This document shows positions 25,713 to 35,747 of a DNA stretch of 64,000 bases, in pieces. Source of the stretch: Bacteroidota bacterium (GTDB lineage: Bacteria; Bacteroidota; Bacteroidia; Bacteroidales; VadinHA17); assembly GCA_018262715.1 (NCBI GenBank), contig JADFDS010000039.1:1-64000 (forward strand), written 5' to 3'. Each line of letters opens with the position of its first letter. Position 1 is the stretch's first letter. The notes beneath the pieces are model-generated. The model was not told the DNA's origin. It ran no database searches and saw only the letters and a program-made list of their open reading frames with translations. Made by a program: the position numbers and the translations under genes.

Positions 25713-26897
25713 ATGCCCGCAAACATCATCCTTAAAAAAGGCAAGGAACAGTCGGTACGCAGGTACCACCCCTGGATCTTCTCCGGGGCCGTAGCTTCAG
25801 TCAACGGAAACCCGTCAGAAGGCGATGTCGTTGATGTTTTTGCATGGGACAAAACATACCTGGCAACGGGTCACTGGGCTCCGGGATCCATCGCAGTACG
25901 GATCTTCTCCTTTACGAAATGCAATCCTGACCACGGGTTCTTCAGGAAACGTCTTGAGGAGGCCATGGCATTCAGGATCAATGCCGGTATTGCAGGCAAA
26001 CCTGAAACCACCGTATGGCGACTTGTCCACGGCGAAGGCGACGGGCTGCCGGGACTGATTGTTGACATCTATGGCAGTATTGCAGTCATGCAGGCTCACA
26101 CTGCCGGATTCTGGAAAATCAGGGAGATGATTGCACAACTGCTGCCTGAGGTGACCGGCGGACTGGTGACGGCAGTATACGATAAAAGCGAGGGAACGCT
26201 TCCGTTCATGGCAAGGCTGAATCCCTCAAACGGCTACCTCGTTGGTGAAAACGGTGAACCCGGTGCGGTTGTCACTGAAAACGGCTACAGGTTCAGGGTC
26301 GACTGGGAGAAGGGGCAGAAGACAGGCTTCTTTATTGACCAGCGTGACAGTCGCAGCCTGCTGAGCCGCTACAGCAACGGCAGGAGGGTCCTTAATATGT
26401 TCGGCTATACCGGAGGCTTCTCGGTTTATGCAATGAAAAACGCTGAACTTGTGCATACAGTCGACAGCTCTGCGGCGGCCACGGCCCTCGCCGATGAAAA
26501 CGTGAAGCTCAACTTCGGCGATGATCCCCGCCACCACTGCTACACCACTGATGCCTTCACCTACCTGGCCGGAATGGAGCGCGAATATGACCTCATTATT
26601 CTTGATCCCCCCGCCTTCGCAAAACATCAGACCGCTCTTAACCAGGCACTTCAGGGCTACAGGAGACTCAACGCGCTGGCTATCCACAAAATCAGGCCCG
26701 GCGGTCTGCTGTTTACCTTCTCCTGCTCGCAGGTGGTAAGCCGCGATGACTTCCGCCGCTCGGTCTTCGTGGCCGCCGCCAATACCGGACGCAACGTACG
26801 GATTCTTCACCAGACCGGACAGCCGGCTGACCACCCCGTGAATATTTACCACCCCGAAAGCGAATACCTGAAAGGATTGATTCTTTACATCGAATAA
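25713..26897 (+). CDS. rlmI: Class I SAM-dependent rRNA methyltransferase, RlmI-like
   Basis: 394 residues from the ATG at 25713; upstream codons in frame belong to the exonuclease overlap. An N-terminal PUA domain (LKKGKEQSVRRYHPWIFSGAV) is followed by a central EEHEE-like segment and a Rossmann methyltransferase with GQKTGFFIDQRDSR, VLNMFGYTGGFSVYAM, IILDPPAFAKHQ and FTFSCSQVVSRDDF. This architecture is that of RlmI, which makes 5-methylcytosine 1962 in 23S rRNA. Assignment to the family is firm; the exact target base is inferred. It is 6 bp before tex. Confidence 0.88.
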   Translation: MPANIILKKGKEQSVRRYHPWIFSGAVASVNGNPSEGDVVDVFAWDKTYLATGHWAPGSIAVRIFSFTKCNPDHGFFRKRLEEAMAFRINAGIAGKPETTVWRLVHGEGDGLPGLIVDIYGSIAVMQAHTAGFWKIREMIAQLLPEVTGGLVTAVYDKSEGTLPFMARLNPSNGYLVGENGEPGAVVTENGYRFRVDWEKGQKTGFFIDQRDSRSLLSRYSNGRRVLNMFGYTGGFSVYAMKNAELVHTVDSSAAATALADENVKLNFGDDPRHHCYTTDAFTYLAGMEREYDLIILDPPAFAKHQTALNQALQGYRRLNALAIHKIRPGGLLFTFSCSQVVSRDDFRRSVFVAAANTGRNVRILHQTGQPADHPVNIYHPESEYLKGLILYIE

Positions 26898-26903
26898 TAA
26901 TCT

Positions 26904-29048
26904 ATGGACACTTCGGTACATATCAGGACTATTGCACGAAAATTTCAGCTGCACGACTGGCAGGTTGAGAATACTCTGAGGCTCCTTGATGACGGCGCCA
27001 CGATACCCTTCATCAGCCGATACCGCAAGGAGGTGACGGGAAGTCTCAACGAGGTGCAACTGGCTGAGATACGTGATGAATATGAGAGGCTTAAGGAGCT
27101 GGAAAAGCGCAGGGAGGCAGTTATCAGATCGATAGAAGAACAGGAGAAAATGACTCCTGAACTGCTGGCAAAGATCAATGCAGCCCTGACCATGTCACAG
27201 CTCGAGGATCTTTACCTGCCGTTCAGGCCGAAAAGAAAGACACGCGCCTCCGTTGCCCGCGAGAAAGGCCTCGAACCCCTGGCACTCTGGCTGCTTGCAC
27301 AGAATACCGGTGACACTGAAGCAGAGGCTGGAAAGTATGTGGGTGATAATGTGGAAGATACGACAGCTGCCCTGTCCGGTGCACGTGACATCATCGCCGA
27401 GATTGCCAGTGAGAACGAACAGGTTCGCGGATCGCTCAGGCGTCTCTATGAACGTGATGCTGTCATAACCTCGAAGGTTGTAAAGGGAAAGGAACAGGAG
27501 GGAGCCAAATTCAGCGATTACTTCGACTGGTCAGAGCCGCTGCGCCGCTGCCCGTCACACAGGTTGCTTGCCATGCGCCGCGGCGAGGAGGAGGGATTCC
27601 TCAGGATTACGATTATGCCTTCTGAGGAGGAGGCGCAGAGCCTGGTTGAAAAACAGTTTGTGAAGGCAAACAATGATTCAGCCCGGCAGGTGCGCGAGGC
27701 TGTGGCCGACAGCTGGAGCAGGCTCCTGGCACCGTCAATGGAGACGGAATTCAGAAAGACATCCAAGGAAAAAGCCGACGAGGAGGCCATACGCGTTTTC
27801 ACGGAAAACCTGCGGCAACTGCTGCTGGCACCCCCTTTGGGTGAAAAGAACGTACTTGGAATTGACCCGGGACAGAGAACAGGCTGCAAGCTGGTATGCC
27901 TTGACCGCCAGGGAGCCCTGCTGCACCATGACGTGATCTATCCGCACCCCCCACAGAACGAGACGGCACGAAGCGTAAGCAAAATGCTTTCACTTGTTGA
28001 CAAATTCAGCATTGAGGCCGTAGCTATCGGCAACGGAACCGCCAGTCGCGAGACTGAACAGTTCGTCCGTTCATATCTCCCTGCTGAATCGGGAATTAAG
28101 GTCTTTGTGGTGAGCGAAGCGGGCGCTTCCATATATTCAGCCTCGAAGACCGCCCGTGACGAGTTTCCGGATCATGACGTGACAGTGCGCGGGGCCGTTT
28201 CAATTGGACGGCGCCTCATGGACCCGCTGGCTGAACTCGTTAAAATAGATCCCAAATCGATCGGGGTGGGGCAGTACCAGCATGATGTTGATCAGACCCG
28301 CCTCCAGGCCAGCCTCGACGAGGTGGTGATGTCATGCGTCAACGCCGTGGGAGTGGAGGTAAATACCGCCAGCCCGCACCTTCTGACTTATGTTTCAGGT
28401 ATCGGCCCGAAGATGGCGCAGAACATCGTCGATCACAGGACGGAGAACGGTCCGTTCCGCTCCCGCACTGAACTGATGAAGGTGAAACGGATGGGAGAGA
28501 AGGCTTTTGAACAGGCTGCGGGATTCCTCAGGATACGAGGCGCTGCCAACCCGCTCGACGCCTCGGCCGTGCACCCGGAGAGCTATCACATAGTCGGAAA
28601 GATGGCCGCTGACCTGGGTTGCTCTGTCACTGACCTGATAAAGGATGAGGCCCGGCGAAAATCCATAATGATTGAGAAATATGTTACCGCTGAAGCCGGG
28701 CTGCCAACCCTGAAGGATATCATGCAGGAACTGGCCAGGCCGGGTCGTGACCCGCGTCAGGCGATACAGGAATTCAGTTTTGCGGATATTCATTCAATTG
28801 ATGATGTGAAAGAGGGGATGGTGGTCCCCGGCATTGTCACAAACATTACCAGGTTCGGGGCGTTTGTTGATATCGGCGTCAAACAGGACGGTCTTGTGCA
28901 CGTGTCGCAGATGGCTGACCGCTATGTTGATGATCCGGCAAAGATCGTTAAATTGCATCAGCATGTCACTGTCCGCGTCGTTTCGGTTGACCGCAACCGG
29001 AACCGTATACAGCTCTCCATGAAAGGGGAAAAAGTCAGGCGGCAGTAA
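26904..29048 (+). CDS. tex: Tex family RNA-binding protein (S1 domain)
   Basis: 714 residues. The full Tex layout is present: an N-terminal helical domain (HDWQVENTLRLLDDGATIPF, YRKEVTGSLNEVQLAEI), a YqgF/RuvX-like nuclease-fold domain (LGIDPGQRTGCKLVCLDR), helix-hairpin-helix motifs (YVSGIGPKMAQNIVDHR, LMKVKRMGEKAFEQAAG) and a C-terminal S1 domain (VPGIVTNITRFGAFVDIG). Tex binds RNA and affects transcription and stress tolerance. It is 6 bp after the rlmI-like gene and is probably the last gene of the unit that starts at the DUF5063 promoter. Confidence 0.95.
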   Translation: MDTSVHIRTIARKFQLHDWQVENTLRLLDDGATIPFISRYRKEVTGSLNEVQLAEIRDEYERLKELEKRREAVIRSIEEQEKMTPELLAKINAALTMSQLEDLYLPFRPKRKTRASVAREKGLEPLALWLLAQNTGDTEAEAGKYVGDNVEDTTAALSGARDIIAEIASENEQVRGSLRRLYERDAVITSKVVKGKEQEGAKFSDYFDWSEPLRRCPSHRLLAMRRGEEEGFLRITIMPSEEEAQSLVEKQFVKANNDSARQVREAVADSWSRLLAPSMETEFRKTSKEKADEEAIRVFTENLRQLLLAPPLGEKNVLGIDPGQRTGCKLVCLDRQGALLHHDVIYPHPPQNETARSVSKMLSLVDKFSIEAVAIGNGTASRETEQFVRSYLPAESGIKVFVVSEAGASIYSASKTARDEFPDHDVTVRGAVSIGRRLMDPLAELVKIDPKSIGVGQYQHDVDQTRLQASLDEVVMSCVNAVGVEVNTASPHLLTYVSGIGPKMAQNIVDHRTENGPFRSRTELMKVKRMGEKAFEQAAGFLRIRGAANPLDASAVHPESYHIVGKMAADLGCSVTDLIKDEARRKSIMIEKYVTAEAGLPTLKDIMQELARPGRDPRQAIQEFSFADIHSIDDVKEGMVVPGIVTNITRFGAFVDIGVKQDGLVHVSQMADRYVDDPAKIVKLHQHVTVRVVSVDRNRNRIQLSMKGEKVRRQ

Positions 29049-29083
29049 GCAGTACCAGTCGGCAGGTGGCAATCAAAAGTGCC

Positions 29084-29198
29084 GACCTTCAGACCTTCAG
29101 ACCTTCAGACCTTCAGACCTTCAGACCTTCAGACCTTCAGACCTCAGACCTTCAGACCTCAGACCTTCAGACCTTCAGACCTTCAGACCTTCAGACTT
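29084..29198. repeat. 8-bp microsatellite (gaccttca), about 14 copies
   Basis: Perfect head-to-tail gaccttca units, interrupted by two shortened 7-bp units (gacctca). It lies between the tex stop and the oligopeptidase start, ending about 23 bp before that ATG. Because the period is 8, a change of one unit shifts the upstream reading frame (a GTG at 29066 is presently in frame with the oligopeptidase gene) and alters promoter or leader spacing. Reverse-complement units (tgaaggtc) also occur near 11433. Confidence 0.95.
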
Positions 29199-29221
29199 TT
29201 ACAATTCTTAATAAATTACTC

Positions 29222-31360
29222 ATGAAAAGAACCTTATTAATCCTCACCGCCGCGGTCATCGCCATGACATCATGCGGCAGGAAACCCAAGCCACCCGTGG
29301 CTGAAAAAATCCCGTTCGTCGTTGAAAGCAACGGTAACGAACGCGTCGACAACTACTTCTGGATGCGCCTCAGCGATGAACAGAAAAACGCAGAAACACC
29401 CGATTCCCAGGCCGTGAAGGTGCTTTCCTGGCTCGACGCAGAGAACGCCTATGCTGACGCCATAATGAAACACACCGTTCCCCTGCAGGAGAAACTCTTC
29501 GAGGAGCTCAAGGGTCGCATCAAACAGGACGACGAAACCGTTCCTTACCTTGACAATGGCTTCTGGTACAATACAAAATACCTTCCTGGCAAGGAATACC
29601 CTGTGCTCTACAGGAGAAAAGACGGCACTGACAAGCCGGAGGTGATGCTTGACGTAAACCTGCTCGCCGAGGGTCATGAATACACCGGTGTTGGCGGCGC
29701 CTCACCCTCGCCTGACAACAACCTCCTTGCTTACGGTACTGACCACGTCAGCCGCAGACAGTACACCCTGCAGTTCAAGGACCTGAACAGCGGTGAACTG
29801 CTCCCTGACAACATCCTCAATACCACCGGCCAGGCAGTATGGGCCGCTGACAGCAAAACCCTGTTTTATGTAAGCAAGGACCCCGAAACACTCAGGGCAG
29901 CAACCGTCATGATGCATGTCCTCGGCACTCCTTCCTCGGATGACAGGGTAGTGTACAATGAGGGCGACGAAACATTCAGCGTTCAGCTTGGAAAAACAAA
30001 AAGCAGGAAGTATATCACAATTGTCTCTGACCAGACGCTCACAACCGAGGTTCGCCTCATTGAGGCGGAAAATCCAACGGGCACCGTACAGGTATTCGAA
30101 CCCCGCAGGGTTGACCATCTCTACTCTGTGGAACACCTGAACGGCACCTTCTACATTCATACCAACGCTGATGGCGCGAAGAACTTCAAACTGATGTCAT
30201 GCCCCGAGAACAAGACAGGTATGGCATCATGGAAGGAAGTTATTCCCCACCGCGCAGACGTTCTTCTTGAAAACTTTGAAGTATTTGACAATTATATCGT
30301 TGCAAATGAGCGCATCAAGGGACTCACAAACCTGAGGATCATAAGCATGGCAGACAAATCAGAGCATTTCCTTGATTTCGGTGAAGAAGCTTACACGGCA
30401 GGCATCAGTGTCAACCCGAATGCAAACACCACGCTGCTCCGGTACAGCTATTCATCCCTGACCACACCCAACTCGGTCTATGACTATGATATGGCTGCAA
30501 AGACAAAGACGCTGCTGAAGCAGGACAGTGTGCTGGGAGGTTTCGATAAAAACAACTACGAGACAAAGCGTCTCTGGGCCACGGCTGCTGACGGTACACA
30601 GGTTCCTGTCTCACTGGTTTACAGAAAGGGATTCAAACAAGATGGCACTGCACCGCTGCTGCTCTATGCATATGGTTCATATGGTTCTTCCACAAATCCC
30701 TCATTCCGCTCAGGCATCATTAGCCTTCTTGACAGAGGATTTGTCTATGCCATCGCCCACATCAGGGGTGGCAGCGAAATGGGCCGCCAATGGTACGAGG
30801 ACGGCAAGCTGCTGAAGAAGATCAATACCTTCACCGACTTCAATGACTGCGCACGTTTCCTGATAAATGAGAAGTACAGTTCCGCAGAGCATCTGTATGC
30901 AATGGGCGGAAGCGCCGGCGGATTGCTTATGGGCGCTGTTGCAAACATTGAACCTGCACTCTACAATGGCATCATCGCACAGGTTCCGTTCGTTGACGTG
31001 GTAAGCACAATGCTTGACGAAACAATTCCCCTCACTACCTTCGAATGGGATGAATGGGGCGATCCGCGCAAGCAGGAGTACTATGATTACATGCTTTCAT
31101 ATTCACCGTATGACCAGGTGAAGGCGCAGGCTTATCCCAACATGCTTGTCACAACCGGTTACTGGGATTCACAGGTGCAGTACTGGGAACCAGCAAAGTG
31201 GGTTGCCAAACTCCGCGAGATGAAGACCGATGATAATATCCTCATTATGGATGTTAACATGACTGCCGGTCACGGCGGCGCTTCAGGCAGGTTTGAAAGG
31301 CTGAAGACAACCGCACTGGAGTATGCCTTCATGCTTGACCTTGAAGGAATTAATGAATAA
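29222..31360 (+). CDS. ptrB: Oligopeptidase B-like S9A peptidase, lipoprotein
   Basis: 712 residues from the ATG at 29222, chosen because it begins a perfect lipoprotein signal (KRTLLILTAAVIAMTSCGRK). The beta-propeller N-terminal domain is followed by an alpha/beta hydrolase with Ser in YAMGGSAGGLLMGAVAN, Asp in GYWDSQVQYWEPAKW and His in NMTAGHGGASGRF. The segment TMLDETIPLTTFEWDEWGDP is characteristic of oligopeptidase B, which cleaves short peptides after basic residues. Signal-peptide lipidation places it in the envelope. An in-frame extension upstream through the 8-bp repeats is possible but would bury the signal peptide. Confidence 0.93.
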   Translation: MKRTLLILTAAVIAMTSCGRKPKPPVAEKIPFVVESNGNERVDNYFWMRLSDEQKNAETPDSQAVKVLSWLDAENAYADAIMKHTVPLQEKLFEELKGRIKQDDETVPYLDNGFWYNTKYLPGKEYPVLYRRKDGTDKPEVMLDVNLLAEGHEYTGVGGASPSPDNNLLAYGTDHVSRRQYTLQFKDLNSGELLPDNILNTTGQAVWAADSKTLFYVSKDPETLRAATVMMHVLGTPSSDDRVVYNEGDETFSVQLGKTKSRKYITIVSDQTLTTEVRLIEAENPTGTVQVFEPRRVDHLYSVEHLNGTFYIHTNADGAKNFKLMSCPENKTGMASWKEVIPHRADVLLENFEVFDNYIVANERIKGLTNLRIISMADKSEHFLDFGEEAYTAGISVNPNANTTLLRYSYSSLTTPNSVYDYDMAAKTKTLLKQDSVLGGFDKNNYETKRLWATAADGTQVPVSLVYRKGFKQDGTAPLLLYAYGSYGSSTNPSFRSGIISLLDRGFVYAIAHIRGGSEMGRQWYEDGKLLKKINTFTDFNDCARFLINEKYSSAEHLYAMGGSAGGLLMGAVANIEPALYNGIIAQVPFVDVVSTMLDETIPLTTFEWDEWGDPRKQEYYDYMLSYSPYDQVKAQAYPNMLVTTGYWDSQVQYWEPAKWVAKLREMKTDDNILIMDVNMTAGHGGASGRFERLKTTALEYAFMLDLEGINE

Positions 31361-31404
31361 TCCGCCGGCAAGGGTGACAGTAACCCCGGCTGCAGGGAAA
31401 CAAG

Positions 31405-31440
31405 AGAGGCTGACCTTTTCCGGGGTCAGCCTCTGCTTTT
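31405..31440. terminator. Intrinsic terminator after the oligopeptidase gene
   Basis: agaggctgacc (31405-31415) pairs perfectly with ggtcagcctct (31424-31434), an 11-bp stem with an 8-base loop, followed by gctttt. It lies between the convergent oligopeptidase and M28 peptidase genes. Confidence 0.85.
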
Positions 31441-31534
31441 CAAACAGAATAGAAAAACAATGAGTTGCAGTTGGCCTGTGGTCAGCGCCGGGTGAACCAT
31501 ACCCGTTGCCTGTGACTTAAGGCCTGCGCAGGGA

Positions 31535-33103
31535 TCAGAACCCGTAGGGTGACCGCTGCTGGTTTGATTTCATCTCGGGCTTGCGGGGCAGCAGCTGTTC
31601 CTGCTGTGATGCATTCCACGCCAGCCATGCCGTTATGATTGCATTATGCCTCAGGTCAGGAACCAGGAGACGTTCACGGGTGTCGGCAAGTGTATGATAG
31701 CCACGGCCATATTCAATCTCGTCCTGAATGAACTGGAATCCGGGGAGACCTGCGCCGTCAAAGCTCTGATGGTCGGTGCCACCGGTGTTCCTGCTTGTTA
31801 TTGTGGTGAATCCCATGTCTTTGACCGGTTCCATGCACTTCTCGAAAAATGACCTTGCAAGGATGTTCTCCTGAAGATAGACACCGCGGTAACGACCGGT
31901 ACCATTATCCATGTTGAAGTATACGCTGAACTTGTCAAATCCGGGTTTCTTCTCGTTCTTTTCCCTGTCATACAGGTACTTTGAGACATATCCCCTTGAT
32001 CCGTAAAGACCCTGTTCCTCACCACCCCAGAGAGCAACACGGATGGTTCTGCGCGGTTTGACATCAAGGGCCTTCAGTATGCGAAGCGCTTCCATCATCA
32101 CGATGCAGCCCGATGCGTTGTCTGCAGCTCCCGTGCCGCCATGCCAGGCGTCGATATGCGCACCCAGAAGAACAACCTGGTCCTTCAGTTTGGGATCGGT
32201 GCCCGGAATCTCGCCAATGACATTGTAGACTTTCCTGTTGGGAGTGAATTCAGCCTTTATCTCAGCCTCCATCTCAACCTTCTCACCGCCCTTCAGCATC
32301 CTCTCCATTCTGCCATAGGCTTCCATCGGGATGCTTATCTCAGTCACCGGAGGTGTGCCCTTGCCATCATAGGATGACCCTGACGACCTGGGGATGTTAA
32401 AGGCACTTCCCTGTGAAACCGACATCAGAATATTCTCACTCTTCAGAAACTCATTCACCTTGGTGCGCAGCTCACGCATCGCCATAAAGTCGCCTGTTAC
32501 CGGCCTTCTTGCCGCACGTCCTCCGGCATCAGCCTTTGCAAGATTCTCCAGCTCCTCATCGGTATACCTGGATGCCAGCGGCTCAAAGCTGACCTCATAT
32601 TGTGTAGTGGTGGGTGTCATGATGATCTTGCCATTCAGCTTGCCACGGTACTTTTCGATGTCAGCGAGGGTTTTGATGTCAACAAGAATTACTTCGCCCC
32701 TGATCAGGCCGTTTGTCCCGGCCGTCCACGCCACCGGCGTAACGGAAAAGTTGTTGTAGTATGGAGCTACCATAGCTGCATACGCTTTTGTCAGGTCCCA
32801 TCCACCACGATTGAAATCACTCACTTCCTCAATTCGTACGTTTGACAAACCATATTCTGCCAGCTTGGCCCGCGCAATCTCATTAGCCCGGTCAATGCCG
32901 GCTGATCCTGTGAGCCTGGGCCCGGCAAGGTCAGTCATGATATAGGCAAGCTTCTCGATGTCAGAATTACGCTGACCCTCCTGCCTTATCTTGTATACCA
33001 TTTCAAGGTCACTGGCAGCTTCCTGTGTGAAAGCCGGCATGACCACAGCAAACAGGATGACTGCAACAAGCATCATCCTGATTTTTTCAATACGGATTTT
33101 CAT
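31535..33103 (-). CDS. Secreted M28-family zinc aminopeptidase
   Basis: 522 residues. An N-terminal signal peptide ([18 protein letters not shown]) precedes a peptidase M28 domain with an inserted PA-like region (residues about 120-250). The two-zinc site is complete: [10 protein letters not shown] (His, Asp), GAADNASG (Asp), [11 protein letters not shown] (Glu pair: base and ligand), [12 protein letters not shown] (Asp) and [10 protein letters not shown] (His). It probably removes N-terminal residues from peptides in the periplasm or outside. Next to the oligopeptidase B lipoprotein it suggests extracellular peptide use. A TATCTTTA box (33126-33133, minus strand) is one mismatch from the -7 consensus. 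Confidence 0.92.
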   Translation of the reverse strand: MKIRIEKIRMMLVAVILFAVVMPAFTQEAASDLEMVYKIRQEGQRNSDIEKLAYIMTDLAGPRLTGSAGIDRANEIARAKLAEYGLSNVRIEEVSDFNRGGWDLTKAYAAMVAPYYNNFSVTPVAWTAGTNGLIRGEVILVDIKTLADIEKYRGKLNGKIIMTPTTTQYEVSFEPLASRYTDEELENLAKADAGGRAARRPVTGDFMAMRELRTKVNEFLKSENILMSVSQGSAFNIPRSSGSSYDGKGTPPVTEISIPMEAYGRMERMLKGGEKVEMEAEIKAEFTPNRKVYNVIGEIPGTDPKLKDQVVLLGAHIDAWHGGTGAADNASGCIVMMEALRILKALDVKPRRTIRVALWGGEEQGLYGSRGYVSKYLYDREKNEKKPGFDKFSVYFNMDNGTGRYRGVYLQENILARSFFEKCMEPVKDMGFTTITSRNTGGTDHQSFDGAGLPGFQFIQDEIEYGRGYHTLADTRERLLVPDLRHNAIITAWLAWNASQQEQLLPRKPEMKSNQQRSPYGF

Positions 33104-33178
33104 TTTATTTTGTGGTTAACGGGATTAAAGATAAATTCAGAAGTTTTACACCCGTGCAGTGTTAACATTAATTAACGT

Positions 33179-33186
33179 TACTTTTG
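33179..33186 (+). promoter_or_regulatory. Bacteroidota-type -7 box for mutS2
   Basis: TACTTTTG matches TAnnTTTG. It overlaps the TTG that a frame scan would choose as start, so translation must begin downstream, supporting the ATG at 33205 and a short leader. Confidence 0.6.
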
Positions 33187-33204
33187 CGAGGAGATGACCA
33201 CCAG

Positions 33205-35682
33205 ATGATCTATCCCGACACATATGAACTGAAGATCGGCTTTGACCGTATCAGGGAACAGCTTAACGGATGCTGCATCAGCAATGCCGGAATCCGCAGG
33301 GTTGAAGACATGCACCCGTCATTTGCTGCAGATGAAGTCAGGGACAGGCTTTCCCTTACGGCCGAGTTCCAGATGATCCTTGCCTTCGGCGAACAATTCC
33401 CCTCTGACAACTACAATGATCCCTTTGCAACCCTGGAAAAACTCCGCGTGGAGGGCACTTTTCCTGAGATTGAAGAGGTGGTTGCCCTGCGGGGATCACT
33501 TGATACCATACGGCGAATCATAGGCTTCTTCCGGAACAGGAAGGACGGACGATACCCGCTGCTGACCGGGCTGACCGGGAAAGTGGTATACTACCCGTTT
33601 GTTTCAGAGGCTGTTGACCGTATTATTGACAAAGAGGGTAAGATACGTGACGGCGCTTCACCGGCTCTTAAAACGATACGCGCCGAACTGGCTTCGAAGA
33701 ACCTTGCGGCAGTGAGAAAACTGCACGCAGTGCTGCGCCAGGCCCAGGCTGACGGCATCATTGACCGCGATGTGACCGTGGCAGTGCGCAACGGCAGAGG
33801 CGTGATACCCGTAAGCGCATCAAACAAAAGAGGAATAAAAGGATTCGTTCATGATGAGTCTGCCACCGGGAAAACCGTTTTCATAGAGCCTTCAGAAGTT
33901 GTTGAACTCAACAACGAGATCACCGAGCTCGAGCACCAGGAGAAGCGCGAGATCGTTCGTATCCTTACAGCCCTGGCTGACACCATCAGACCATACATCG
34001 ATGAACTGGAGGAGAACTGCAGCTTCCTGGCGGAGATCGACTTTCTCAGGGCAAAAGCCATCTTCGGCAACAGGCTCAGCTGCATCATGCCTTCGGTGGC
34101 TGATACCCCGCACATAAGATGGATCAACGCCCGCCACCCGCTGCTGACACTCTCTTTTGCCCGCACAGCGGGACGGGAGGTGGTGCCACTTACAATTACC
34201 ATCGACAGCAGGGAAAGAATTCTTCTCATCTCCGGCCCCAACGCCGGAGGAAAATCAGTCTGCCTCAAGACCGTGGCACTCATTCAGTATATGCTCCAGT
34301 GCGGAATGACAATCCCGGCAGGCGAGGGCACCGAGGCTGGCGTGTTCGGCAAGTTCTTTATCGATATTGGTGACGAGCAGAGCATTGAAAATGACCTCAG
34401 TACCTACAGCTCACACCTCATCAACATGAAACAGATGCTCAGGCATGCTGATGACTCCTCACTGGTCATGATCGATGAGTTTGGCACAGGGACTGAACCG
34501 GTTCTCGGCGGAGCCCTCGCAGAGGCAATCCTTGCCGAACTCAACAGAAGGGGCGCTTACGGTGTAATTACCACCCACTATACAAACCTCAAGCACTTCG
34601 CTACATCACAGGAGGGAATCAGCAACGGGGCAATGGCCTTTGACAACCAGCTTATGCAGCCCCTCTTCCGCCTTGACCAGGGAAAGCCGGGAAGCTCATT
34701 CGCCTTTGAGATAGCCAAAAAGATAGGCCTGCCACAGGAAATACTGGCAGATGCCGCAACCAGGGCAGGAGAGGGGAACGTCGACTTCGACAGGAACCTT
34801 CGCGAGATTGCCCGTGACAAACGCTACTGGGAGAAGAAGCGCGAGGCGGTACGCCGCCACGAGAAACGGCTCGAGGAGCTGATTGCAACCTACGAGACAC
34901 AGCTCGGCGACATAAAGACTCAGAAGAAGGAGATCATCACCCAGGCGAAGAGCAAGGCGGAGGAGATGCTTCGCGACACCAACCGGATGATAGAAAACAC
35001 CATCCGGACCATCCGCGAGGCACAGGCCGAAAAGGAGAAAACGAAAGAGGTTCGCGAGGAGCTTGACTCATTCCGTGAACACCTTGACAGGGAAGAGAAA
35101 CAGGTTGAGATACCCGTTCCGCCTAAACCCCGCATTGACACCCCTGCCGCCAGCATAGTAAAGAGGATCTCAGCAAAGAAGGAGACTCCGCAGCCGGTTA
35201 AAAAGAAGAAAGGACCACTGGCGCCGGGCGACTATGTAAAGGTATCCGGCACCGATACCGTGGCCCAGGTGACCGGGATACGCGGAAACAAAGTACAGAT
35301 CATCTCCGGAAACCTGATGATGAATGTTGATATCAGCATGACTGAACCGGTCAGCGAAGAGGAACAGAAAAAGGCAACACTGCCAGGCACCCGGCAGCAG
35401 AAGGTCGACTGGTCACTCACAACCCGCCGCAACCAGTTCAATCCTGAGATTGATGTTCGTGGCATGCGCACCGGGGAGGCCCTGCAGGTGGTGCAGGATT
35501 TCGTAGATACCGCCCTGATGATACAGTTCAGGAACCTGAGGATACTGCACGGCAAGGGTAATGGCATCCTGAGACAGATGATCAGGCAGTACCTGGAATC
35601 AACCGGGGCAGTAAAGAGGGCAACAGATGAACATGTAGACCGGGGCGGGGCAGGCATCACCCTGGTGGAGCTGGATATTTGA
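33205..35682 (+). CDS. mutS2: Endonuclease MutS2
   Basis: 825 residues from the ATG at 33205; the upstream in-frame TTG overlaps the promoter. MutS-type core with FVHDESATGKTVFIEP, Walker A ISGPNAGGKSVCLKT, ENDLSTYSSHL and Walker B LVMIDEFGTGTEPVLG, then a long coiled-coil (about residues 510-640, for example KRYWEKKREAVRRHEKRLEE), a basic linker and a C-terminal Smr nuclease domain (IDVRGMRTGEALQVVQDF, LRILHGKGNGILRQMI). MutS2 suppresses recombination or rescues collided ribosomes, depending on the organism; it lacks the mismatch-recognition domain. Length is normal. Confidence 0.95.
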   Translation: MIYPDTYELKIGFDRIREQLNGCCISNAGIRRVEDMHPSFAADEVRDRLSLTAEFQMILAFGEQFPSDNYNDPFATLEKLRVEGTFPEIEEVVALRGSLDTIRRIIGFFRNRKDGRYPLLTGLTGKVVYYPFVSEAVDRIIDKEGKIRDGASPALKTIRAELASKNLAAVRKLHAVLRQAQADGIIDRDVTVAVRNGRGVIPVSASNKRGIKGFVHDESATGKTVFIEPSEVVELNNEITELEHQEKREIVRILTALADTIRPYIDELEENCSFLAEIDFLRAKAIFGNRLSCIMPSVADTPHIRWINARHPLLTLSFARTAGREVVPLTITIDSRERILLISGPNAGGKSVCLKTVALIQYMLQCGMTIPAGEGTEAGVFGKFFIDIGDEQSIENDLSTYSSHLINMKQMLRHADDSSLVMIDEFGTGTEPVLGGALAEAILAELNRRGAYGVITTHYTNLKHFATSQEGISNGAMAFDNQLMQPLFRLDQGKPGSSFAFEIAKKIGLPQEILADAATRAGEGNVDFDRNLREIARDKRYWEKKREAVRRHEKRLEELIATYETQLGDIKTQKKEIITQAKSKAEEMLRDTNRMIENTIRTIREAQAEKEKTKEVREELDSFREHLDREEKQVEIPVPPKPRIDTPAASIVKRISAKKETPQPVKKKKGPLAPGDYVKVSGTDTVAQVTGIRGNKVQIISGNLMMNVDISMTEPVSEEEQKKATLPGTRQQKVDWSLTTRRNQFNPEIDVRGMRTGEALQVVQDFVDTALMIQFRNLRILHGKGNGILRQMIRQYLESTGAVKRATDEHVDRGGAGITLVELDI

Positions 35683-35697
35683 CCTGCTTTTTATCAT

Positions 35698-35727
35698 TTT
35701 GTCCGCAACGCGAATTGAATAGATTTG
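35698..35727 (+). promoter_or_regulatory. Bacteroidota-type promoter, -33 and -7 boxes
   Basis: TTTG (35698-35701), 18-bp spacer, TAGATTTG (35720-35727), followed 20 bp later by the ATG of the asparaginase fusion gene. This is the best-spaced promoter of this type in the window. Confidence 0.7.
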
Positions 35728-35747
35728 CATAACGTAAAACCTGAATC

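Noticed and set aside
29066-29221. N-terminal extension of the oligopeptidase through the 8-bp repeat
   Set aside because: It would bury a perfect lipoprotein signal peptide that starts at 29222; kept only as a possible phase-variation frame.
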